From Minwuia thermotolerans (GTDB taxonomy: Bacteria > Pseudomonadota > Alphaproteobacteria > Minwuiales > Minwuiaceae), in assembly GCF_002924445.1 (NCBI RefSeq), contig NZ_PIGG01000076.1:1-64000 (forward strand): DNA of 64,000 nucleotides, read 5' to 3'. A program made the translations under genes and the position numbers. Below, in pieces: positions 1 to 12,839 of this stretch (within the stretch, counting starts at the first letter, position 1; the number at the start of each line of letters is the position of its first letter). The notes beneath the pieces are model-generated. The model was given only the letters and a program-made list of their open reading frames with translations. It made no database searches and was not told the DNA's origin.

Positions 1-1188
<1,188 letters not shown>

Positions 1189-1202
1189 GCACACGAATAC
1201 CT

Positions 1203-1238
1203 GGCCGCCGCCGGGCCTTTTCGACGGCGGCCGGTTTT
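1203..1238 (+). terminator. Hairpin with T4 tail between tuf and rpsJ
   Basis: GGCCGCCG (1203-1210) pairs with CGGCGGCC (1225-1232), and GGTTTT follows. It lies in the 68-nt tuf-rpsJ gap. It looks like an intrinsic terminator or partial attenuator that would lower readthrough from the highly expressed tuf into the S10 operon. Confidence 0.55.
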
Positions 1239-1256
1239 ACTTAAGGGAAGCGCGAC

Positions 1257-1565
1257 ATGGACAGTCAGAATATCCGGATCAGGCTGAAGGCCTTCGATCA
1301 TCGGGTACTTGACCAGTCGACGAGCGAGATCGTGAACACCGCCAAGCGCACGGGCGCCCAGGTGCGTGGGCCGATCCCGCTGCCGACGCGGATCGAGAAG
1401 TTCACGGTGCTGCGTTCGCCGCATATCGACAAGAAGTCGCGCGAACAGTTCGAGATCCGGACCCACAAGCGGTTGCTGGACATCGTCGAACCGACGCCCC
1501 AGACGGTGGACGCGCTGATGAAGCTCGACCTCGCCGCGGGCGTCGACGTTGAGATCAAGCTCTAG
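1257..1565 (+). CDS. rpsJ: 30S ribosomal protein S10
   Basis: Small-subunit head protein S10, also the NusE subunit of transcription antitermination complexes. The 102 residues are the usual length, and the family pattern is present from [14 protein letters not shown] through the RGPIPLPT loop to the basic [13 protein letters not shown] segment. An AAGGGAAG ribosome site precedes the ATG. It is the first gene of the S10 operon and lies 15 nt before rplC. Confidence 0.98.
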   Translation: MDSQNIRIRLKAFDHRVLDQSTSEIVNTAKRTGAQVRGPIPLPTRIEKFTVLRSPHIDKKSREQFEIRTHKRLLDIVEPTPQTVDALMKLDLAAGVDVEIKL

Positions 1566-1580
1566 GTCGGGATGAGTTCC

Positions 1581-2366
1581 ATGCGAACCGGACTAATTGC
1601 ACGCAAGCTTGGCATGACCCGCGTCTTCGGCGCGGGCGGCGAGCATCTGCCGGTGACGGTGCTGCAGATCGACGGCTGTCAGGTCGTCGCGCACCGCACG
1701 GCGGAGACCGACGGCTATACCGCGCTGCAACTGGGCGCGGGAAAGGCCAAGGTGAAGAACGTCAACAAGCCCATGCGCGGCCACTACGCCAAGGCCGAGG
1801 TGGAGCCGAAGATGAAGCTGGCCGAGTTCCGGGTCGACGCCGACGCGCTGGTCGACGTGGGGGCCGAGCTGTTGCCCTCGCACTTCGTCCCCGGTCAGAA
1901 GGTCGACGTCGTCGGCACCTCGATCGGCAAGGGCTTCGCGGGCGCCATGAAGCGCCACAACTTCGCCGGCCTGCGCGCCAGCCACGGCGTCTCGGTCTCG
2001 CACCGCAGCCACGGCTCCACCGGTCAGTGCCAGGATCCGGGCCGGGTGTTCAAGGGCAAGAAGATGGCCGGCCACATGGGCGACGCGCGGGTCACGGTGC
2101 AGAACCTGAAGGTGGTCCGCGCCGACGACGAGCGCGGCATCGTCCTCGTCGAGGGCGGCGTGCCGGGCGCCAAGGGCGCCTGGGTGCTGCTGCGCGACGC
2201 GGTCAAGCGGGCCCTGCCCGAGGAGGCGCCGTTCCCGGCCGCCGTCCGTGCGGCCGCGGCCGCGCCGGCGGCAGCCCCTGCGGAAGAGCCGGCGGAAGCC
2301 GAAGCCGAGGCCCCGAGCGAAGCGCCCGCCGAGGCGCAGGGCGCCGAGAGCAAGGAGGAGAAGTGA
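1581..2366 (+). CDS. rplC: 50S ribosomal protein L3 with long acidic tail
   Basis: L3 binds 23S rRNA early in large-subunit assembly and reaches the peptidyl transferase centre. I chose the ATG at 1581, giving [16 protein letters not shown] as in alphaproteobacterial L3. An in-frame ATG at 1572 would add three residues. The core through the [17 protein letters not shown] loop is normal. About 50 C-terminal residues form an Ala/Pro/Glu-rich low-complexity tail, making the protein 261 residues against about 210 in Escherichia coli. rplD starts 2 nt after the stop. Confidence 0.96.
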   Translation: MRTGLIARKLGMTRVFGAGGEHLPVTVLQIDGCQVVAHRTAETDGYTALQLGAGKAKVKNVNKPMRGHYAKAEVEPKMKLAEFRVDADALVDVGAELLPSHFVPGQKVDVVGTSIGKGFAGAMKRHNFAGLRASHGVSVSHRSHGSTGQCQDPGRVFKGKKMAGHMGDARVTVQNLKVVRADDERGIVLVEGGVPGAKGAWVLLRDAVKRALPEEAPFPAAVRAAAAAPAAAPAEEPAEAEAEAPSEAPAEAQGAESKEEK

Positions 2367-2368
2367 CC

Positions 2369-2989
2369 ATGCAGGCCAAGGTCATCAACCTCGAGAACGG
2401 CGAAGCCGGCGAGATCGAACTCGACGACGGCATTTTCGGCCTCGAGCCCCGCGCCGACATCCTGCACCGCATGGTGAACTACCAGCTCGCCAAGCGGCGC
2501 GCCGGCACCCACAAGGTCAAGGGCCGCCACGAAGTCGCGCGCACCGGCGCCAAGCCCTTCAAGCAGAAGGGCACGGGCCGCGCACGCCAGGGTTCGTGGA
2601 AGGCCCCGAACCACCGCGGCGGCGGCGTCGCCCACGGTCCGGTGGTGCGCAGCCACGCCCATGATCTGCCCAAGAAGGTCCGGCGGCTGGCCATGCTGCA
2701 TGCGCTGTCGTCCAAGCGCGCCGACGACAAGCTGATCATCGTCGACACGGCGTCGCTGGACGAGGCCAAGACCAAGGGCCTGGCGGCGAAGCTGAAGGGC
2801 CTCGGCCTGAGCTCGGCGCTGATCGTCGACGGCATGGAGCCGAACGAGAACTTCGTCCGCGCGGCCAGGAACATCCCGATGATCGACGTGCTGCCCAGCC
2901 AGGGCGCGAATGTCTACGACATCCTGCGCCGCGAGCACCTGGTGCTGACGCGGGCGGCGGTCGAAGCGCTGGAGGCGCGTCTCAAATGA
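2369..2989 (+). CDS. rplD: 50S ribosomal protein L4
   Basis: L4 binds domain I of 23S rRNA and lines the peptide exit tunnel. The start at 2369 ([14 protein letters not shown]) follows GGAGGAG located in the end of rplC. The 206 residues carry the family tunnel loop GTKP-like stretch ([21 protein letters not shown]). The stop overlaps the rplW start by 4 nt (ATGA), indicating translational coupling. Confidence 0.97.
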   Translation: MQAKVINLENGEAGEIELDDGIFGLEPRADILHRMVNYQLAKRRAGTHKVKGRHEVARTGAKPFKQKGTGRARQGSWKAPNHRGGGVAHGPVVRSHAHDLPKKVRRLAMLHALSSKRADDKLIIVDTASLDEAKTKGLAAKLKGLGLSSALIVDGMEPNENFVRAARNIPMIDVLPSQGANVYDILRREHLVLTRAAVEALEARLK

Positions 2990-3279
2990 GCCTTGAACGC
3001 TATTACGACATCATCGAGAGCCCGGTGATCACCGAGAAGTCGACCCTGTTGTCGGAGCACAATCAGGTGGTCTTCCGGGTTGCGAAGGACGCCACCAAGC
3101 CCGAGATCAAGGCGGCGGTGGAGACCCTGTTCAAGGTGGAGGTCTCGGCCGTCAACACCATGATCGTGAAGGGCAAGACCAAGCGCTTCCGCGGGCGGCC
3201 CGGCCGCCGGCCGGACGTCAAGAAGGCCATCGTCACCCTGGCGGAAGGCCACTCCATCGATGTGACCACGGGACTCTGA
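2986..3279 (+). CDS. rplW: 50S ribosomal protein L23
   Basis: L23 sits at the polypeptide exit and is the docking site for trigger factor and the signal recognition particle. The 97 residues show the opening [12 protein letters not shown], the [11 protein letters not shown] strand and the basic [15 protein letters not shown] loop. It overlaps rplD by 4 nt and lies 4 nt before rplB. Confidence 0.97.
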   Translation: MSLERYYDIIESPVITEKSTLLSEHNQVVFRVAKDATKPEIKAAVETLFKVEVSAVNTMIVKGKTKRFRGRPGRRPDVKKAIVTLAEGHSIDVTTGL

Positions 3280-3283
3280 AGCC

Positions 3284-4111
3284 ATGGCGCTCAAGACGTA
3301 CAATCCGACGACGCCGTCCCAGCGGGGCCTGGTTTCGGTCGACCGTTCGGCTCTGCACAAGGGCGGTCCGGTCAAGAGCCTGACCGAAGGCCTGACGAAG
3401 AAGGGCGGACGCAACAACACCGGCCGGATCACCGCGCGCCGGATCGGCGGCGGCCACAAGCGGCGCTACCGCATGGTCGATTTCCGGCGGCGCAAGTTCG
3501 ACATGCCGGCGACGGTGACGCGGCTGGAATACGATCCGAACCGGACGGCCTTCATTGCGCTGATCGAGTACCAGGACGGCGAGCTGAGCTACATCCTGGC
3601 GCCGCAGCGTCTGGCCGTCGGCGACCGCGTGCTCTCCGGCGAGCGCTGCGACATCAAGCCGGGCAACGCGATGCCGCTGCGCAACATGCCGGTCGGCACC
3701 ATCATCCACAATGTGGAGATGAAGCCGGGCAAGGGCGGCCAGATGGCCCGCTCCGCCGGGGCCTACGCGCAGCTGATCGGCAAGGACGCGGGCTATGCCC
3801 AGCTCCGTCTGTCCTCGGGCGAACAGCGCATGGTGCGCGGCGAGTGCATGGCCACCGTCGGCGCCGTGAGCAACCCCGACCAGGCCAACACGAAGCTGGG
3901 CAAGGCCGGCCGCAAGCGCTGGATCGGCAAACGGCCCGCCGTGCGCGGCGTGGCCATGAACCCGGTCGACCATCCGCATGGCGGCGGCGAGGGCCGCACC
4001 TCGGGCGGCCGTCATCCGGTGACCCCGTGGGGCAAGCCGACCAAGGGTGCGCGCACACGGCGCAACAAGGCCGGCGACAAGTGGATCATGCGCAGCCGCC
4101 ACAAGCGGTAG
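3284..4111 (+). CDS. rplB: 50S ribosomal protein L2
   Basis: L2 is needed for subunit association and for peptidyl transferase centre structure. The full-length 275 residues include [17 protein letters not shown] near the N terminus and the hallmark [13 protein letters not shown] near the C terminus, which holds the conserved histidine. It ends in the basic SRHKR tail. A 52-nt gap separates it from rpsS. Confidence 0.98.
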   Translation: MALKTYNPTTPSQRGLVSVDRSALHKGGPVKSLTEGLTKKGGRNNTGRITARRIGGGHKRRYRMVDFRRRKFDMPATVTRLEYDPNRTAFIALIEYQDGELSYILAPQRLAVGDRVLSGERCDIKPGNAMPLRNMPVGTIIHNVEMKPGKGGQMARSAGAYAQLIGKDAGYAQLRLSSGEQRMVRGECMATVGAVSNPDQANTKLGKAGRKRWIGKRPAVRGVAMNPVDHPHGGGEGRTSGGRHPVTPWGKPTKGARTRRNKAGDKWIMRSRHKR

Positions 4112-4163
4112 CGCGAACTGACGAGAGGCCGGTGGGCCTCGGAAACGAAGGGAAGAGCGGACC

Positions 4164-4442
4164 GTGGCACGTTCAGTTTGGAAAGGACCGTTCGTCGACG
4201 GCTTTCTGTTGAAGAAGGCCGAGGCGGCGCGGGAGTCGGGGCGCAAGGACGTGATCAAGATCTGGTCCCGGCGCTCGACGATTCTGCCGCAGTTCGTCGG
4301 TCTGACGTTCGGCGTCTATAACGGCCAGAAGCACATTCCGGTGCTGGTGTCGGAGGAAATGGTCGGTCACAAGTTCGGCGAGTTCGCGCCGACCAGGACC
4401 TATTACGGCCATGCCGCCGACAAGAAGGCCAAGAGGAGATAG
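4164..4442 (+). CDS. rpsS: 30S ribosomal protein S19
   Basis: S19 forms a head complex with S13 and contacts A- and P-site tRNA regions. It starts at GTG 4164 ([18 protein letters not shown]), downstream of GGGAAGAG. The 92 residues include [13 protein letters not shown] and [13 protein letters not shown], both typical. It is followed after 4 nt by rplV. Confidence 0.97.
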   Translation: MARSVWKGPFVDGFLLKKAEAARESGRKDVIKIWSRRSTILPQFVGLTFGVYNGQKHIPVLVSEEMVGHKFGEFAPTRTYYGHAADKKAKRR

Positions 4443-4446
4443 TCGG

Positions 4447-4826
4447 ATGGGCAAGCAAGCAAGAGAACGGTCGCTCGCCGACAACGAGGCCCGGGCCATC
4501 GGGCGCAACCTGCGCATCAGCCCGCAGAAGCTCAATCTGGTCGCCCAGACCATCCGCGGCCGCAAGGTCGAGGACGCGCTGGTCCAGCTGAGCTTCAACA
4601 AGCGCCGGATCTCGCTGGACGTGAAGAAGGTGCTGCAGAGCGCCATCGCCAATGCGGAGAACAACCACCAGCTCGATCCCGATCTGCTGGTGGTCAAGGA
4701 AGCCCATGTCGGCAAGGGCCTGGTGATGAAGCGCTTTCAGGCGCGCGCCAGGGGCCGCGCCGGCCGGATCGTGAAGCCGTTCAGCCATCTGACGGTCGTG
4801 GTCGCCGAAGTCGAGGAGGCGAACTG

Positions 4827-4827
<1 letters not shown>
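4447..4827 (+). CDS. rplV: 50S ribosomal protein L22
   Basis: L22 contacts all 23S rRNA domains, and its hairpin lines the exit tunnel. The start at 4447 gives [19 protein letters not shown]; a longer in-frame reading would run into rpsS. The 126 residues include [16 protein letters not shown] and the tunnel hairpin [14 protein letters not shown]. The stop shares one base with the rpsC start (TGATG). Confidence 0.97.
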
Positions 4828-5519
<692 letters not shown>

Positions 5520-5544
5520 CGAACTGTTGAGTTGAGGCGGGAAA

Positions 5545-5964
5545 ATGCTGCAACCGAAACGGACGAAATTCCGCAAGGCCCACAAGGGACGCATCCATGG
5601 CGTCGCCAAGGGCGGCACGACGCTGAACTTCGGCGCCTATGGCCTGAAGGCCCAGGAGCCGGAGCGGGTCACCGCGCGTCAGATCGAGGCCGCGCGGCGC
5701 GCCATCACGCGCCATATCAAGCGCGCCGGCCGCGTCTGGATCCGCATCTTCCCGGACGTGCCGGTTTCGAAGAAGCCGACCGAGGTCCGCATGGGCAAGG
5801 GCAAGGGCTCGCCGGAATACTGGGTGGCCCGGGTCAAGCCGGGGCGGATCATGTTCGAGCTGGACGGTGTCCCGCACGAGCTGGCCAGGGAAGCCTTCGA
5901 ACGCGCGGCCGCGAAGCTGCCGATGAAGGTCAAGATGGTCAGCCGGTATCCGGAGGGCAATTGA
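5545..5964 (+). CDS. rplP: 50S ribosomal protein L16
   Basis: L16 organises the A-site region of the large subunit. The 139 residues begin [19 protein letters not shown] and show [30 protein letters not shown] and RPGR-like (KPGRIMFEL) segments of the family. rpmC starts one base after the stop. Confidence 0.98.
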   Translation: MLQPKRTKFRKAHKGRIHGVAKGGTTLNFGAYGLKAQEPERVTARQIEAARRAITRHIKRAGRVWIRIFPDVPVSKKPTEVRMGKGKGSPEYWVARVKPGRIMFELDGVPHELAREAFERAAAKLPMKVKMVSRYPEGN

Positions 5965-5965
5965 G

Positions 5966-6160
5966 ATGGACGTGCAGGATATCCGCGCCAAGTCCGAAGA
6001 CGAACTGAAGGAAAGCCTGACCGACCTGAAGAAGGAGCAGTTCAACCTGCGCTTTCAGCGGGTGACCGGCCAGGTCGAGAACACGGCCCGCATTCGCCAG
6101 GTGCGCCGCGAGATCGCGCGCATCAAGACGGTCATGGGCGAGCGGACGAAGGGAGCCTGA
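5966..6160 (+). CDS. rpmC: 50S ribosomal protein L29
   Basis: L29 sits near the tunnel exit beside L23. The short all-helical protein of 64 residues has the family pattern from [21 protein letters not shown] to [14 protein letters not shown]. It is tightly packed between rplP (1 nt) and rpsQ (4 nt). Confidence 0.96.
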   Translation: MDVQDIRAKSEDELKESLTDLKKEQFNLRFQRVTGQVENTARIRQVRREIARIKTVMGERTKGA

Positions 6161-6164
6161 GAAG

Positions 6165-6416
6165 ATGCCGAAGCGCGTCATGCAGGGCGTCGCGGTCAGC
6201 GACGCCAATGACAAGACGGTGGTCATTCGCGTGGAGCGGCGGGTGAGCCATCCGCTCTACAAGAAGATCATCCGCCACAGCAAGAAGATCCACGCCCATG
6301 ACCCCGAGAACAGCTGCAAGGTCGGGGACACGGTGCGGGTCATCGAGTGCGCGCCCTACTCCAAGCTGAAGCGCTGGGAAGTGGTGGCGACGAACGTGAG
6401 CAACGAGGCCGGCTGA
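6165..6416 (+). CDS. rpsQ: 30S ribosomal protein S17
   Basis: S17 is a primary 16S rRNA binder with an OB fold. The 83 residues include [38 protein letters not shown] and [19 protein letters not shown], all family hallmarks. It is followed by a 37-nt gap to rplN, which carries a ribosome site. Confidence 0.97.
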   Translation: MPKRVMQGVAVSDANDKTVVIRVERRVSHPLYKKIIRHSKKIHAHDPENSCKVGDTVRVIECAPYSKLKRWEVVATNVSNEAG

Positions 6417-6453
6417 TTTCCGCCGATCTTAGTGAAGGGACAGGAGTGGTCCG

Positions 6454-6822
6454 ATGATTCAGATGCAAACCAACCTGGACGTCGCCGACAATTCGGGCGC
6501 ACGCCGGGTGCAGTGCATCAAGGTGCTGGGCGGCTCGAAGCGCAAGGTGGCCGGCGTGGGCGACATCATCGTCGTCTCCGTCAAGGAGGCCATCCCGCGC
6601 GGGCGCGTCAAGAAGGGCGACGTGATGCGCGCGGTGATCGTGCGTACGGCCAAGGAAGTGCGCCGCGGCGACGGCACTGCGATCCGCTTCGATCGCAATG
6701 CGGCGGTGCTGATCAACAAGCAGAACGAGCCGATCGGCACGCGCATCTTCGGTCCCGTGACCCGCGAGCTGCGCGGCAAGGGCTACATGAAGATCATCTC
6801 GCTGGCGCCGGAGGTTCTGTAA
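6454..6822 (+). CDS. rplN: 50S ribosomal protein L14
   Basis: L14 forms an intersubunit bridge and is the docking site of silencing factor RsfS. The 122 residues are the standard length and start [27 protein letters not shown] (partial view of the conserved opening). The C terminus is [24 protein letters not shown] ribosome site precedes the ATG. Confidence 0.98.
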   Translation: MIQMQTNLDVADNSGARRVQCIKVLGGSKRKVAGVGDIIVVSVKEAIPRGRVKKGDVMRAVIVRTAKEVRRGDGTAIRFDRNAAVLINKQNEPIGTRIFGPVTRELRGKGYMKIISLAPEVL

Positions 6823-6824
6823 CC

Positions 6825-7148
6825 ATGGCCGAGAAGTTCAGGATCAGGAAGGGCGACAAGGTCGTCGTGCTGGCCGGCCGCGACAAGGGCCGCAAGGGCG
6901 AGGTGCTGCGCGTCATCCGTGACGAGCGCCGCGTTGTGGTCTCCGGCGTGAACATGATCAAGCGTCATCAGCGTCCCGGCGCGGGCAATCCCGGCGGGAT
7001 CATCGAGCGCGAGGCGCCGATCCACATTTCCAATGTCGCCCACGAGGACCCGAAGGACGGCGCGCCCACGCGCGTCGGCTTCAAGGTGCTCGAGGATGGC
7101 CGCAAGGTGCGCGTCGCCAAGCGGTCCGGCGAAGTGATCGACGTCTGA
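6825..7148 (+). CDS. rplX: 50S ribosomal protein L24
   Basis: L24 is an early assembly initiator with a KOW fold. The 107 residues begin [20 protein letters not shown], with the KOW signature [13 protein letters not shown] and an [10 protein letters not shown] segment. It starts 2 nt after rplN and ends 11 nt before rplE. Confidence 0.97.
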   Translation: MAEKFRIRKGDKVVVLAGRDKGRKGEVLRVIRDERRVVVSGVNMIKRHQRPGAGNPGGIIEREAPIHISNVAHEDPKDGAPTRVGFKVLEDGRKVRVAKRSGEVIDV

Positions 7149-7159
7149 GGAGGAGCAGG

Positions 7160-7717
7160 ATGGCTCAGCCAAGACTGAAAGAACATTACACCAGCCAGGT
7201 CGTTCCGCAGATGACGGAACGGTTCGGCTACAAGAACGTCATGCAGATGCCGAAGCTCGAGAAGATCGTGGTCAATATCGGTGTCGGCGAAGGGGTCAGC
7301 GATTCCAAGAAGGTGCAGGCCGCTGCCGCGGAACTGGCCCGGATCACAGGCCAGAGGCCGGTGATCACCAAGGCCCGCAAGTCGGTGGCGACCTTCAAGC
7401 TGCGCGAGGGCATGCCGGTGGGCGTGAAGGTCACGCTGCGCGCCAGCCGCATGTACGAGTTCCTGGACCGGCTGATCACCATCGCGCTGCCGCGCGTTCG
7501 GGACTTCCGGGGCGTGAACCCCAACAGCTTCGACGGTCACGGCAACTACGCCATGGGCCTGAAGGAACAGATCGTCTTTCCGGAACTCAACTACGACGAG
7601 GTCGACGACATCCGGGGCATGGACATCATCATCTGCACGACGGCGCGGACCGACGACGAGGCGCGGGAGCTTCTCGCCGGGTTCAACATGCCGTTCCGCA
7701 AGCCGGGGAGCGAATAA
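7160..7717 (+). CDS. rplE: 50S ribosomal protein L5
   Basis: L5 binds 5S rRNA and contacts P-site tRNA. The 185 residues include [16 protein letters not shown], the [22 protein letters not shown] core and [17 protein letters not shown]. The last base of its TAA is the A of the rpsN ATG (TAATG). Confidence 0.98.
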   Translation: MAQPRLKEHYTSQVVPQMTERFGYKNVMQMPKLEKIVVNIGVGEGVSDSKKVQAAAAELARITGQRPVITKARKSVATFKLREGMPVGVKVTLRASRMYEFLDRLITIALPRVRDFRGVNPNSFDGHGNYAMGLKEQIVFPELNYDEVDDIRGMDIIICTTARTDDEARELLAGFNMPFRKPGSE

Positions 7718-8022
7718 TGGCCAAGGTCAGCTCTATCGAGAAGGACAAGCAGCGCCGCCAGCTGGTGAAGAAACACGCCGCCAAGCGCGCCGAGCTGAAG
7801 GCGATCGCGAAGGATCCTTCGCGTCCGCAGGAAGAGCGCTTCGCCGCCCGTCTGAAGCTGGCGGAACTGCCGCGCAACAGCTCCAAGACGCGCCTGCGCA
7901 ACCGCTGCGCGATCACCGGCCGGTCCCGCGGTTATTACCGCAAGCTGGGCCTGTCGCGCATCGCGCTGCGTGAACTTGGCTCCCAGGGATTGATCCCGGG
8001 CCTCGTCAAGTCGAGCTGGTAA
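7717..8022 (+). CDS. rpsN: 30S ribosomal protein S14 (zinc-independent form)
   Basis: S14 is a head protein near S3 and S10. The 101-residue form lacks the four-cysteine zinc site of the short form and has [25 protein letters not shown], typical of the zinc-independent class of proteobacteria. It is coupled to rplE by a one-base overlap and followed by rpsH after 10 nt. Confidence 0.97.
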   Translation: MAKVSSIEKDKQRRQLVKKHAAKRAELKAIAKDPSRPQEERFAARLKLAELPRNSSKTRLRNRCAITGRSRGYYRKLGLSRIALRELGSQGLIPGLVKSSW

Positions 8023-8032
8023 GGATAGAGAC

Positions 8033-8431
8033 ATGTCGTTTTCTGATCCCATCGGAGATATGTTGACCCGTATCCGGAACGGCCAGATGGCGCGCAAGAC
8101 CGCCGTCCGGGCGCCGGCCTCGAAGTTCCGCGCCGGCGTGCTCGACGTGCTCAAGCGCGAAGGCTACATCCGCGATTTCCGTCTGGAAGACGGCGATCGG
8201 GGCTTCCCGGAACTGGTCATCGAACTCAAGTATTTCGAGGGCACGCCCGTGATCTCGAAGATTCGCCGCGTCTCGAAGCCGGGCCGGCGCGTCTATTCCA
8301 AGATCGCCGACCTGGGCAAGGTCGCCAACGGCCTGGGCATCTCGGTCCTTTCGACCCCGCGGGGCGTGCTCTCCGACGAGGAAGCCCGCGCCGAGAATGT
8401 CGGCGGCGAAGTACTCTGCGAGGTGTTCTGA
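8033..8431 (+). CDS. rpsH: 30S ribosomal protein S8
   Basis: S8 binds the central domain of 16S rRNA and in some bacteria represses the spc operon mRNA. The 132 residues include DPIGDMLTRIRNGQ at the start and the C-terminal GLGISVLSTPRGVLSDEEA and GGEVLCEVF. rplF starts 2 nt after the stop. Confidence 0.98.
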   Translation: MSFSDPIGDMLTRIRNGQMARKTAVRAPASKFRAGVLDVLKREGYIRDFRLEDGDRGFPELVIELKYFEGTPVISKIRRVSKPGRRVYSKIADLGKVANGLGISVLSTPRGVLSDEEARAENVGGEVLCEVF

Positions 8432-8433
8432 TC

Positions 8434-8967
8434 ATGTCGCGTATCGGCAAGAACCCTGTCCCGGTTCCCAGCGGCGTCGACGTCAAGCTGGACGGCCGGG
8501 ACATCACCGTGAAGGGCAAGCTGGGTCAGCTCAGCATGCGCTTCGTCCCGGAGGTCGAGGTCAGCTTCGACGATGGCAGGATCACGGTCCGGCCCAAGGA
8601 CGAGAGCCAGAAGTCCCGCATGATGTGGGGCATGCAGCGCACCCTGGCGGCCAATCTGGTCCACGGCGTCTCGGAAGGTTTTCACCGCGATCTGGAGATC
8701 ACCGGCACCGGCTACCGCGCCCAGGTCCAGGGCAACAAGCTCAACCTGCAGCTCGGTTTCAGCCACGACGTGGTCTATGACATCCCGGACGGCATCGACA
8801 TCAAGTGCGAGAAGCCGACCTCGATCCGGGTGTCCGGCATCGACAAGCAGCAGGTCGGCCAGGTGGCCGCCGAGATCCGCGGCTGGCGTCCGCCGGAGCC
8901 CTACAAGGGCAAGGGCGTGCGCTATGCGGACGAATACGTCGTCCGCAAGGAAGGCAAGAAGAAGTAA
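8434..8967 (+). CDS. rplF: 50S ribosomal protein L6
   Basis: L6 sits near the factor-binding site of the large subunit. The 177 residues start [17 protein letters not shown] and show [21 protein letters not shown] and [16 protein letters not shown], the family signature. It lies 11 nt before rplR. Confidence 0.98.
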   Translation: MSRIGKNPVPVPSGVDVKLDGRDITVKGKLGQLSMRFVPEVEVSFDDGRITVRPKDESQKSRMMWGMQRTLAANLVHGVSEGFHRDLEITGTGYRAQVQGNKLNLQLGFSHDVVYDIPDGIDIKCEKPTSIRVSGIDKQQVGQVAAEIRGWRPPEPYKGKGVRYADEYVVRKEGKKK

Positions 8968-8978
8968 GGGCAGCGGCT

Positions 8979-9347
8979 ATGGCTTATTACAAGCGCAAGA
9001 CAGGGGCGGATCGGCGTCGCGAACGCGTCCGCGCCAAGCTACGCCGGGTTGCCGGCGATCGGCTGCGGCTGTCCATTCACCGCAGTTCCAAGCACATCTA
9101 CGCCCAGATCATCGACGATCGGGGCGGCCGCACGGTGGCTGCGGCGGGTACCGTCGAGAAGGGCCTGGTCGGCGACATCAAGTCGACCATGTCCGTGGCG
9201 GCGGCCGAGGCGGTCGGCAAGGCGCTCGCCGAGCGTGCCGGCCAGGCCGGCGTGAAGTCGGTCGTCTTCGACCGGGGCGGGCTGAAATATCATGGCCGCG
9301 TGAAGGCGCTGGCGGACGCCGCCCGTGAGGGCGGCCTGGAATTCTAA
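8979..9347 (+). CDS. rplR: 50S ribosomal protein L18
   Basis: L18 brings 5S rRNA into the central protuberance together with L5. The start at 8979 ([18 protein letters not shown]) follows AAGGGCAGCGG; longer readings run back through rplF out of frame. The 122 residues contain [17 protein letters not shown] and [28 protein letters not shown]-type C-terminal features (conserved DRGG..YHGRV). Confidence 0.97.
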   Translation: MAYYKRKTGADRRRERVRAKLRRVAGDRLRLSIHRSSKHIYAQIIDDRGGRTVAAAGTVEKGLVGDIKSTMSVAAAEAVGKALAERAGQAGVKSVVFDRGGLKYHGRVKALADAAREGGLEF

Positions 9348-9359
9348 GGGGTACGACGC

Positions 9360-9917
9360 ATGGCACGTCCCGACTTTCATGACAGGGATCGCGACAGCGA
9401 GTTCGTCGACAAGCTGGTCCACATCAACCGCGTGGCCAAGGTGGTCAAGGGCGGCCGCCGCTTCGGCTTCGCCGCGCTGGTGGTGGTCGGCGACCAGAAG
9501 GGCCGCGTCGGCTTCGGCAAGGGCAAGGCCCGCGAGGTGCCGGAGGCGATCCGCAAGGCGACCGAGATGGCCAAGAAAACCATGATCCGCGTGCCGCTGC
9601 GCGAGGGCCGGACCCTGCATCACGACATCACCGGCCGTCACGGCGCCGGCAAGGTGGTGCTTCGCGCCGCCCCGGCCGGCACCGGCATCATCGCCGGCGG
9701 TCCGATGCGCGCCGTGTTCGAGACGCTCGGCGTGCAGGACGTGGTGACCAAGTCGACCGGCACCTCCAATCCCTACAACATGATCCGCGCGACCTTCGAC
9801 GCGCTGGAGCACATCACGTCGCCGAAGCGCGTGGCCGCCAAGCGCGGCCGCAAGGTCGGCGACATCGTCAGCCGCCGGGATGACCAGGCGGCGGTTCAGG
9901 AGGCGGCCGATGGCTGA
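9360..9917 (+). CDS. rpsE: 30S ribosomal protein S5
   Basis: S5 is involved in decoding fidelity and lines the mRNA entry channel. The 185 residues have the S5 double-stranded RNA-binding-like fold with [20 protein letters not shown] and [15 protein letters not shown]. The 3' end overlaps rpmD by 8 nt. Confidence 0.98.
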   Translation: MARPDFHDRDRDSEFVDKLVHINRVAKVVKGGRRFGFAALVVVGDQKGRVGFGKGKAREVPEAIRKATEMAKKTMIRVPLREGRTLHHDITGRHGAGKVVLRAAPAGTGIIAGGPMRAVFETLGVQDVVTKSTGTSNPYNMIRATFDALEHITSPKRVAAKRGRKVGDIVSRRDDQAAVQEAADG

Positions 9918-10104
9918 GGCAGGCAAGGTCAAGGTGACCCAGATCGGCAGCCCGATCGGGCGGCCGAAGGATCAGCGCGCGACGCTGGTCGGCCTGGGGC
10001 TGAACAAGATGCATCGCTCCCGCGTGCTGGAGGACACTCCCTCGGTGCGCGGCATGATCGCGAAGGTACATCACCTGGTGAAGGTGGAGGAAGTCGGCGC
10101 CTGA
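9910..10104 (+). CDS. rpmD: 50S ribosomal protein L30
   Basis: Small large-subunit protein of 64 residues. The ATG at 9910 lies inside the end of rpsE and gives [19 protein letters not shown]. The family core [28 protein letters not shown] is complete. The 40-nt gap to rplO has an AGGAAGGA ribosome site. Confidence 0.96.
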   Translation: MAEAGKVKVTQIGSPIGRPKDQRATLVGLGLNKMHRSRVLEDTPSVRGMIAKVHHLVKVEEVGA

Positions 10105-10144
10105 AAAGGCGGGCCGACGGAACGGACAGGAAGGACGATCAGCC

Positions 10145-10696
10145 ATGCGTCTGAATGAGCTGAACGACAATCCGGGCTCGCGGGTCGACCGCAAGCGCGT
10201 CGGCCGCGGCATCGGTTCCGGCCGGGGCAAGACCGCCTCGCACGGACAGAAGGGCCAGAAGTCGCGCTCCGGCGTGGCCATCAAGGGCTTCGAAGGCGGC
10301 CAGATGCCGATCTACCGGCGGCTGCCGAAGCGCGGCTTCAAGAACATCTTCCGCAAGGACTATGTGGCCGTGAACATCGGCCGGGTGCAGCAGGCGGTCG
10401 ACGACGGCCGTCTCGACGCGAACGAGAAGGTCAATGGCGCCGCCCTGGTCGCCGCTGGCGTCATCAGCCGCGCCCGCGACGGCGTCCGGCTGCTGGCCAA
10501 GGGCGAACTCACGGCGAAGCTCGACTTCGAGATCGCCGGCGCGTCGGCGAAGGCGGTCGAGGCGGTCGAGGGGGCCGGCGGTTCCGTCGCGCTGTCCGAC
10601 AAGCCGACCGAGGAAGAACTGGCGGCCAAGGCGGCCAAGGCGGAGAAGCGCCGCGAGCGCGCCCGCAGCGGCAAGAAGAAGCCGAAGAAGAAGTGA
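10145..10696 (+). CDS. rplO: 50S ribosomal protein L15
   Basis: L15 is a late assembly protein of the large subunit. The 183 residues begin [30 protein letters not shown] and contain [18 protein letters not shown]. The C terminus extends past the usual end with a Lys/Arg/Ala-rich tail closing in SGKKKPKKK, so it is longer than the 144-residue E. coli protein. Confidence 0.97.
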   Translation: MRLNELNDNPGSRVDRKRVGRGIGSGRGKTASHGQKGQKSRSGVAIKGFEGGQMPIYRRLPKRGFKNIFRKDYVAVNIGRVQQAVDDGRLDANEKVNGAALVAAGVISRARDGVRLLAKGELTAKLDFEIAGASAKAVEAVEGAGGSVALSDKPTEEELAAKAAKAEKRRERARSGKKKPKKK

Positions 10697-10700
10697 TCGC

Positions 10701-10737
10701 GGATCGGGGCCGCCCATCCGGCGGCGCGTCCCGATCC
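10701..10737 (+). other. Long imperfect hairpin after rplO
   Basis: GGATCGGG (10701-10708) pairs with CCCGATCC (10730-10737), and inside it GCCGCC (10709-10714) pairs with GGCGGC (10720-10725), with a small bulge. No T run follows. It is RNA structure in the 108-nt rplO-secY gap, possibly for mRNA processing or stability. Confidence 0.4.
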
Positions 10738-10762
10738 TGAATGAACCGAGGGTGTGGCAACA

Positions 10763-10793
10763 GCGGAGCCGTTCCGGCTCCGCGCCCTTGTTT
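10763..10793 (+). terminator. Attenuator-like hairpin upstream of secY
   Basis: GCGGAGCCG (10763-10771) and CGGCTCCGC (10775-10783) form a perfect 9-bp stem with a 3-nt loop, followed by GCCCTTGTTT. The secY ATG is 22 nt after the stem. The weak T tail suggests partial termination or pausing that would lower secY/adk relative to the ribosomal genes. Confidence 0.45.
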
Positions 10794-10804
10794 GAGGTGA
10801 ACCG

Positions 10805-12144
<1,340 letters not shown>

Positions 12145-12148
<4 letters not shown>

Positions 12149-12720
12149 ACATCATCCTTTTCGGCCCTCCGGGCGCGGGCAAGGGAACCCAGGCCCAGTT
12201 CATCGTGGAACGCTATGGCGTGGTGCAGCTCTCGACGGGGGACATGCTGCGCGCCGCGGTGGCCGAGGGCACCGAACTGGGCAAGCAGGCCAAGGCGGTG
12301 ATGGACCGAGGCGACCTGGTCGACGACGCGACCATCATCGGCATCATCGGCGACCGGATCGACGAGCCCGACTGCCGCAACGGTTTCATCCTGGACGGCT
12401 TCCCGCGCACCCAGGCCCAGGCAGAGGGGCTGGACCGGCTGCTGGCGGACAAGGGGCTGAAGCTCGACGCGGTGATCGAGATCCGCGTGCCCGACGAGGA
12501 ACTCTACAAGCGCATCGAGACCCGCGCCGCCGAGACCGGCGGCGCCCGGGCCGACGACAACGCGGAGACGCTGAAGAAGCGTCTCGACGTCTATCATTCG
12601 CAGACCGCGCCGGTGCTGTCCTACTACGAGAAGCAGGGCATGCTGGACACCGTGGACGGTCTGCAGTCAATCGAGGCGGTGACGACGGAGATCACCAAGG
12701 TTCTGGACGGGAAAGAATAG
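12145..12720 (+). CDS. adk: Adenylate kinase, short-lid form
   Basis: Converts ATP and AMP to two ADP in the cytoplasm. The P-loop GPPGAGKGTQ is at 7-16, the AMP-binding STGDMLR follows, then DGFPRTQAQ. The lid is reduced to a few residues (GGARADDN), so the protein has 191 residues rather than about 214, the usual alphaproteobacterial form. The start is TTG at 12145, overlapping the secY stop as TTGA; AGGGGAGCGAGG precedes it, and no ATG or GTG upstream fits the conserved MNIILFGPPG. Confidence 0.95.
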
Positions 12721-12731
12721 GCCGGAGGCGG

Positions 12732-12759
12732 TTGACGGACAGACGCGCATTCGTATAAT
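12732..12759 (+). promoter_or_regulatory. Strong sigma-70 promoter for rpsM-rpsK-rpoA-rplQ
   Basis: TTGACG (12732-12737), a 16-nt spacer and a perfect TATAAT (12754-12759) lie 80 nt before the rpsM GTG, in the 119-nt adk-rpsM gap. This is the best consensus promoter seen in the window and would allow the alpha operon to be transcribed separately. Confidence 0.8.
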
Positions 12760-12839
12760 CGCGCGCCTTCAACGAGCTTCTGGTCTTCGGGCGGCCTTCG
12801 CCGCGCCTTCCCGGCTGCGTTATTTGAGGAGAGAGCAAC

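Noticed and set aside
4163-4180. Sigma-54-like word TGGCACG followed by TTTGG at the rpsS start
   Set aside because: It is the coding start of rpsS (MARSVWK); spacing and the TTGC half are wrong, and the context is a constitutive operon.
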